Source: Candidatus Bathyarchaeota archaeon | GTDB taxonomy: Archaea; Thermoproteota; Bathyarchaeia; 40CM-2-53-6 | Direction: 5' to 3' | Length of the DNA stretch: 64,000 nucleotides | Assembly (NCBI GenBank): GCA_005884195.1 | Contig: VBBP01000054.1 | Span: forward strand, 1-64,000 | Part shown: one piece after another, positions 59,975-64,000 of the stretch | Numbering within the stretch: the first letter of the stretch is position 1 | Layout of the letters: the number at the start of each line of letters is the position of its first letter | The notes under the pieces: generated by a model | Told to the model about the DNA's origin: nothing | Seen by the model: only the letters and a program-made list of their open reading frames with translations | Database searches by the model: none | Made by a program: the position numbers and the translations under genes

Positions 59975-62900
59975 TTGGTGTTCATCAAGAGAATCGACAT
60001 CCGAGGATTCAAGACCTTCAACAAGAAGGTCTCCATCAACCTCGGAACCGGATTCACCGTCATAACCGGACCCAACGGATCCGGCAAATCGAACATCCTT
60101 GACAGTCTAAAGTTCGCGCTCGGCGAACTCAGCCCAAGAGAACTCCGAGGCAGAAGCCTATCCGACCTAGTCCACAAGTCCCAGGGTGAAGGAGCACGCT
60201 CTGCATATGTCGCCGTCCAGTTCGACAACAGCGACCGGAAGCTACCAGTCGACTCTGACCTCGTAACAATATCCAGAGAATTCTCGAAAGGTGGAGAGGG
60301 AATCTACAGGCTCAACGGACGACGCCTCTCCCGAAAACAGGTCCAGGACATAATGAGCTCCGCAGACATACAAGTCACCGGGTTCAACCTCATCTCCCAG
60401 CACGCCATCACCCGGCTCGCAGAGATTAGCACAGAAGAACGAAGAAGGATTCTGGAGAGCCTAATCGGAATCGGAACCTTCGAGACAAAGAAAGCCGAAG
60501 CAAGAGTTCAGTTGTCGGAAGCGGATCTAAACCTCAAAGTCGCCTCCGCGAGAGTTGACGAGGTCCGACAGAGAATAGAACAGCTTGAGAGAGAAAGAAA
60601 CGACCTTCTACGGTCCAACCTTCTCAAGACCGAGATAAACAGCCAACAAGCCCGCATCCTCTCCGCCCAGATCCTGGCACTCGAAACACGACACCAGGAA
60701 ATGTCACAGTCCCTCGACCAAGAACAGATCAAACTCGATCAGGTGAAAAGGGAACGAGAAGATCTTACACAGCAAAGAGCGAAGGTCGAAGAGGAGAGAC
60801 GTCGCTTCGAGGAAAAAACAGTGACCCAAGGAAACCAGGAACTCTTCGACATCGAACGACGCATCGCCTCAGCCAGCAAGGGTATCGTCGAAGCAAGATC
60901 CACCGCGGAGACAGCTAAGAACCTCGTTTCAACCCGGACAAAACAACGCGACTCACTCGCAAAACAAGCGGAAGAGATGGAAACATCGAGCAAACCACTA
61001 GCCAGCTCTATCAAAAGCCTCCAGTCACACAGGAAAATCGTTGAAGACAAGCTGGAGGAGTCCACGTCCAACCTTGAAAAACTAAGCCAAAAAGTGACTG
61101 CGGCCAGATCATCAATTGACCAGGACAGCAAGAAGCTGCGCGAGGTCCAGGACGAGATCGATGGTCTTGGTAAAGAACTCTCAAACCTAACCGCGCAGAG
61201 CAAGGGCAGTTCCACAAAACTCGACCTCACCGCCAGCCACTTGCAAACGCTAGAAGCACGCCAGAAAGAGTTCGCCCAGCTCTCGGAGGAGCTGAAGAGC
61301 AGAATCCGCGAAATGGAGAAGCTTCAGAAGGAAGAAGAAAAACGACTCGAATCAATCGAGCAGAAAACGAAGGACTACGGCGAACTCAAAGACCAACGGA
61401 GAAAAGAGATCGACGAAGCCCTTGAAATCGCGAAGAGAGCGCGTGTCACAGTCGTCGAATTCAACACCCAAAAGAACCTAGCGGACAGCCTTGGAGCAGA
61501 AGACAGAGCGATCGAGAAGATCGAAGAGATGTCCGATGAAGGCGCGCTGAAGGGCATCTATGGACGGCTCGAAGAGCTCGTCAAGTTTCCGGAAGAATAC
61601 GGCAAGGCAATCCAAGCGGCGAGCGCAGGCTGGATGAAAGCGCTAGTCGTCAAGAATCTGGAGGTGGCAATCAAGTGCATCGAGAGCCTAAAACGCACCA
61701 AGCTAGGACGCGTCAAGATAGTACCCCTAGACGATCTTGAGCTACCAGACGACGAGCTCAACGCTGACCAGGCACCAGGGATAATCGGTCCACTTTCAAA
61801 GGTCATAAGATCCGATAGGTCCATTGCTCCTGCCGTCCAATTCGTGTTCGGCGATACTATGCTCGCCACTACGCAAAGAGCAGCGTTTCTAACTGCGGCC
61901 AAAGGACAAAGATGCGTTGTAACCAGCGGAGATTTGTACGAACCCGGAGGAGGCCTCGAGAGCGGTTACTACAGAGCCCCACTCGAGATTTCGAACATAG
62001 TTCCGCGATCTACCGCTCTTGAAACTCTTGAGAAAACGGTCAAGTCTCTGGAGACGGTTGTACAACGTTCACGGTCCGACGTTGATCGGATCGAGACCGA
62101 GCTTGACGAGCTCTTGGAGGACCGAGTGTCCGCGAGCAAGACCAGAGAAGCCTTGGCAAGAGACGTAGAAGCCGCCAAGAAGAGTTTCGAGAGAACAAGA
62201 ACCTTCCTCCAACAGACCACCCGACGAATTGACAGCCTCGTAAGCTCCATGACAAAAGAGCGAGCTCTGCTAGAAGAGACCGCGGAAAAGCAGGGAGAAA
62301 TGAAGAGGCGCCTTGCAGTTATCGAAGAAGAGAGGATGAGGCTTAGGATTGACTCGAGAAGGTCAGCGCTCTCTCAACTCGAGACGGAGCGAGATCAAGC
62401 CGCTGCAGAAAACCAGGTCGTTCTCCGGGAGAAGCTCGAACTAGAATCACATCTATCCTCCCAACAATCCACTCTTGAGACACTCCGGCCGGGAATCGAC
62501 CAAATCCGCATACAACTGCGCTCACTTGACTCCGAAATTCATCGCGAAGAGACCCGCGCAAACGAAGCGCATGACCGACTCGAAACACTAGAGAAAGAGA
62601 TGAAACAGTTCCATGAGGAGAAAGAACGACTAGTCGGGAATCTGGACAGCGTTGTAGATGAGAGAAAAAAGTACGAGGAACAGTTTGTAGAAGTCGAAAA
62701 AGCCACTCGGAAGCTTCTGCAAATGATGGACTCGCTCAACGCAAGTGTGACCGATCTAAAATCGGGCCTTAGGGAAGTCGACGCCCAACTAGCAATCTTC
62801 AGAGGACAACTCAAAGGTCTCGGCTTCGAGAAACCGCTCGAGACTCATCCCGACCTGATCAAAGAGGCTGAAGACATGAAACGTGTCCTCGAACAAGAGA

Positions 62901-63511
62901 GAGATGAGATAGGCGCTATCAACCAGCTTGCTGCGCAACAATACGAATCGCAAAAAGAAGGATACAAACACCTCTCCGTCAGGATCGGAGAACTTGAACG
63001 GGAGAAACTAGCCATCATCGACTTCATGAACGAACTGGAGAGGAAGAAGCTTGACACCTTCATGAGCGCGTACAGCAAGGTCAACGAGACATTCCAGAGC
63101 ATCTTCCGCGAGATGACAGGCGAGGGAAATGGAAGAATGGCCCTGGACAATCCCGAAAACCCGTTTGAGGGCGGACTCGATGTCTTGCTTCAGTTCCCGG
63201 GAAAAACCGAGCTCACGATCGGCAGCGCAAGTGGAGGAGAGAAATCTGTCTCAACGGTCTGCTATCTTCTCGCGCTCCAACAGATCCATCCGATGCCATT
63301 CTACGTAATGGATGAGATCGACGCACATTTGGATGTGCTCAATGCAAAACGCTTGGCGACCCTTCTTAGATCTAGGAGCACCATGTCCCAGTTCATAGTG
63401 ATATCGCTAAAGGACACAACAATATCCAGAGCAGAGAGAGTGTTCGGGGTCTTCATTGACAAAGGCAGCAGCCAGATAGTGTCCCTGCCATCAAGGAGCG
63501 AGAACAACTGA
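59975..63511 (+). CDS. smc: Chromosome-segregation ATPase SMC
   Basis: 1178 residues, full length: Walker A in TGPNGSGKSN (31-40), long coiled-coil arms interrupted by a hinge (about 505-640), the ABC signature SASGGEKSVSTV, and Walker B with YVMDEIDAHLD near the C-terminus. It forms a dimer with ScpA/ScpB that organises and segregates the chromosome. scpA follows with a 4-base overlap. Confidence 0.97.
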   Translation: MVFIKRIDIRGFKTFNKKVSINLGTGFTVITGPNGSGKSNILDSLKFALGELSPRELRGRSLSDLVHKSQGEGARSAYVAVQFDNSDRKLPVDSDLVTISREFSKGGEGIYRLNGRRLSRKQVQDIMSSADIQVTGFNLISQHAITRLAEISTEERRRILESLIGIGTFETKKAEARVQLSEADLNLKVASARVDEVRQRIEQLERERNDLLRSNLLKTEINSQQARILSAQILALETRHQEMSQSLDQEQIKLDQVKREREDLTQQRAKVEEERRRFEEKTVTQGNQELFDIERRIASASKGIVEARSTAETAKNLVSTRTKQRDSLAKQAEEMETSSKPLASSIKSLQSHRKIVEDKLEESTSNLEKLSQKVTAARSSIDQDSKKLREVQDEIDGLGKELSNLTAQSKGSSTKLDLTASHLQTLEARQKEFAQLSEELKSRIREMEKLQKEEEKRLESIEQKTKDYGELKDQRRKEIDEALEIAKRARVTVVEFNTQKNLADSLGAEDRAIEKIEEMSDEGALKGIYGRLEELVKFPEEYGKAIQAASAGWMKALVVKNLEVAIKCIESLKRTKLGRVKIVPLDDLELPDDELNADQAPGIIGPLSKVIRSDRSIAPAVQFVFGDTMLATTQRAAFLTAAKGQRCVVTSGDLYEPGGGLESGYYRAPLEISNIVPRSTALETLEKTVKSLETVVQRSRSDVDRIETELDELLEDRVSASKTREALARDVEAAKKSFERTRTFLQQTTRRIDSLVSSMTKERALLEETAEKQGEMKRRLAVIEEERMRLRIDSRRSALSQLETERDQAAAENQVVLREKLELESHLSSQQSTLETLRPGIDQIRIQLRSLDSEIHREETRANEAHDRLETLEKEMKQFHEEKERLVGNLDSVVDERKKYEEQFVEVEKATRKLLQMMDSLNASVTDLKSGLREVDAQLAIFRGQLKGLGFEKPLETHPDLIKEAEDMKRVLEQERDEIGAINQLAAQQYESQKEGYKHLSVRIGELEREKLAIIDFMNELERKKLDTFMSAYSKVNETFQSIFREMTGEGNGRMALDNPENPFEGGLDVLLQFPGKTELTIGSASGGEKSVSTVCYLLALQQIHPMPFYVMDEIDAHLDVLNAKRLATLLRSRSTMSQFIVISLKDTTISRAERVFGVFIDKGSSQIVSLPSRSENN

Positions 63512-64000
63512 CAGCTCACGAGGAAGCGTACTGGCTCAAAGCGCCTTATGCCGTCCTCTTCGACCTCATTCATCTTCACCGCGTCAAACCCTGGGACGTA
63601 AACCTCGCGAATCTGCTGGATGAGCTTCTTCACGAGATGAGAGGTCGAGGATTCATAGACTTCTCCGTTTCCGGAACAGCCCTCCTCTCTTCAGCAATCC
63701 TTCTTCGTATGAAATCAGAACTCATCCTCAAGATGGAAGAACCTCCGAAGCCACCGCTCGAGAGGCCCACGGATTTCGTCCCGCCACCCCTAGCTTTTCC
63801 GCTCCGATATGAATCGACAACCACGTCTGTCGAAGAGGTCATCAAGGGACTGCTCGAGGTACTTACGGCAGAGAGGATGCTTCCGCCGAGCGCCCAGCTG
63901 GCTCTCAGAACACCCGAAGTGTTCGAACAAGTTGACGATTTCCTCGTCAAGATCGAAGAGAACATCAAAGCCTTTCTCCAGAGATTACTCGCAGAAGCCG
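63508..64000 (+). CDS. scpA: Segregation and condensation protein ScpA (5' part; runs off the window)
   Basis: Kleisin partner of SMC. The N-terminal pattern YWLKAPYAVLFDLIHLHRVKPWDV, then the helical TALLSSAILLRMKSE, is typical of ScpA. No ATG, GTG or TTG lies between the upstream in-frame stop and the conserved start; CTG at 63508-63510 overlaps the smc stop (CTGA), so coupled CTG initiation is likely. The first ATG (63637) would cut off 43 conserved residues. The gene is cut by the window end, so the kleisin C-terminus was not seen. Confidence 0.85.
   Translation, partial: MTAHEEAYWLKAPYAVLFDLIHLHRVKPWDVNLANLLDELLHEMRGRGFIDFSVSGTALLSSAILLRMKSELILKMEEPPKPPLERPTDFVPPPLAFPLRYESTTTSVEEVIKGLLEVLTAERMLPPSAQLALRTPEVFEQVDDFLVKIEENIKAFLQRLLAEA

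Noticed and set aside
1..64000. CRISPR array, prophage or integrative plasmid
   Set aside because: No regularly spaced direct repeats, integrase, capsid, terminase or cas genes were seen anywhere; the only mobile signals are TnpB and the homing endonuclease.

Overview
The window is archaeal. The evidence is archaeal-type informational genes (DnaG-type primase, family B polymerase, S8e and S11 ribosomal proteins, SRP19, archaeal PheST and TrpS, SMC with ScpA), a type II glyceraldehyde-3-phosphate dehydrogenase, TrmB-type and COG2522-type regulators, TATA-box promoters close to the start codons, and tRNA genes with introns outside the usual site. Gene content (DUF1512, DUF4443, COG1340 coiled coil, non-canonical tRNA introns, Bathyarchaeia/Nitrososphaeria-like hypotheticals) suggests a TACK archaeon; the exact lineage is not resolved. 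ATG, GTG and TTG starts are all common. Several genes seem to need an even rarer start (ACG or CTG).

Layout. 0.3-9 kb: hypotheticals, an HtpX-like membrane peptidase, two tandem intron-bearing tRNA genes, a TrmB regulator, an Mrp/ApbC Fe-S carrier with a MIP18 domain, a DUF1858-like protein, acylphosphatase, a COG2522 regulator, a second MIP18 protein and an aquaporin. 9-16.5 kb: a two-subunit 2-oxoacid:ferredoxin oxidoreductase, an aldehyde dehydrogenase, and a BlaI repressor with a membrane M48 peptidase (BlaI/BlaR-like pair) facing a cell-surface protein. 16.5-20 kb: a KaiC-like ATPase, a PAN-like AAA ATPase and NadE. 20-26.4 kb: a minus-strand acyl-CoA operon (DUF35 protein, thiolase, EthD protein, diiron protein, two enoyl-CoA hydratases, 3-hydroxyacyl-CoA dehydrogenase, thioesterase). 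26.4-28.4 kb: an RpiB-like isomerase, an interrupted tRNA gene, a LAGLIDADG homing endonuclease and a duplicated tRNA 5' fragment. 28.5-32.5 kb: a PQQ-type beta-propeller surface protein, DUF1512 and a zinc-ribbon membrane protein. 32.5-40.3 kb: methionine aminopeptidase, a solitary TnpB element, the pheS-pheT-trpS operon and GAPDH. 40.5-45.5 kb: two tiny membrane proteins, DnaG, an apparently proofreading-dead PolB and a degenerate M48-like protein. 45.6-52.4 kb: S11, a broken glyA, a SerB-like phosphatase, a SIS protein, a zinc ribbon, GNAT, and divergent kbl/tdh (threonine to glycine). 52.4-64 kb: SRP19, S8e, DUF4382, GNAT, DUF4443, CinA-like, TraB-like, then a plus-strand run of coiled-coil protein, MTA/purine phosphorylase, cis-prenyltransferase, SMC and the start of ScpA.

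Points that stand out: (i) a dispersed structured intergenic element with two clear copies and three weaker ones, the better copies lying between convergent genes; (ii) tRNA genes split at position 29/30 and in the T loop, plus a tRNA/homing-endonuclease duplication; (iii) genes whose conserved N-termini lie upstream of any ATG, GTG or TTG and seem to start at ACG or CTG next to the upstream stop codon; (iv) a PolB with all three exonuclease motifs degraded; (v) a glyA gene with an internal deletion and frameshift at a 12-bp palindrome, next to an intact threonine-to-glycine route. All calls come from reading the sequence; no database search was possible.
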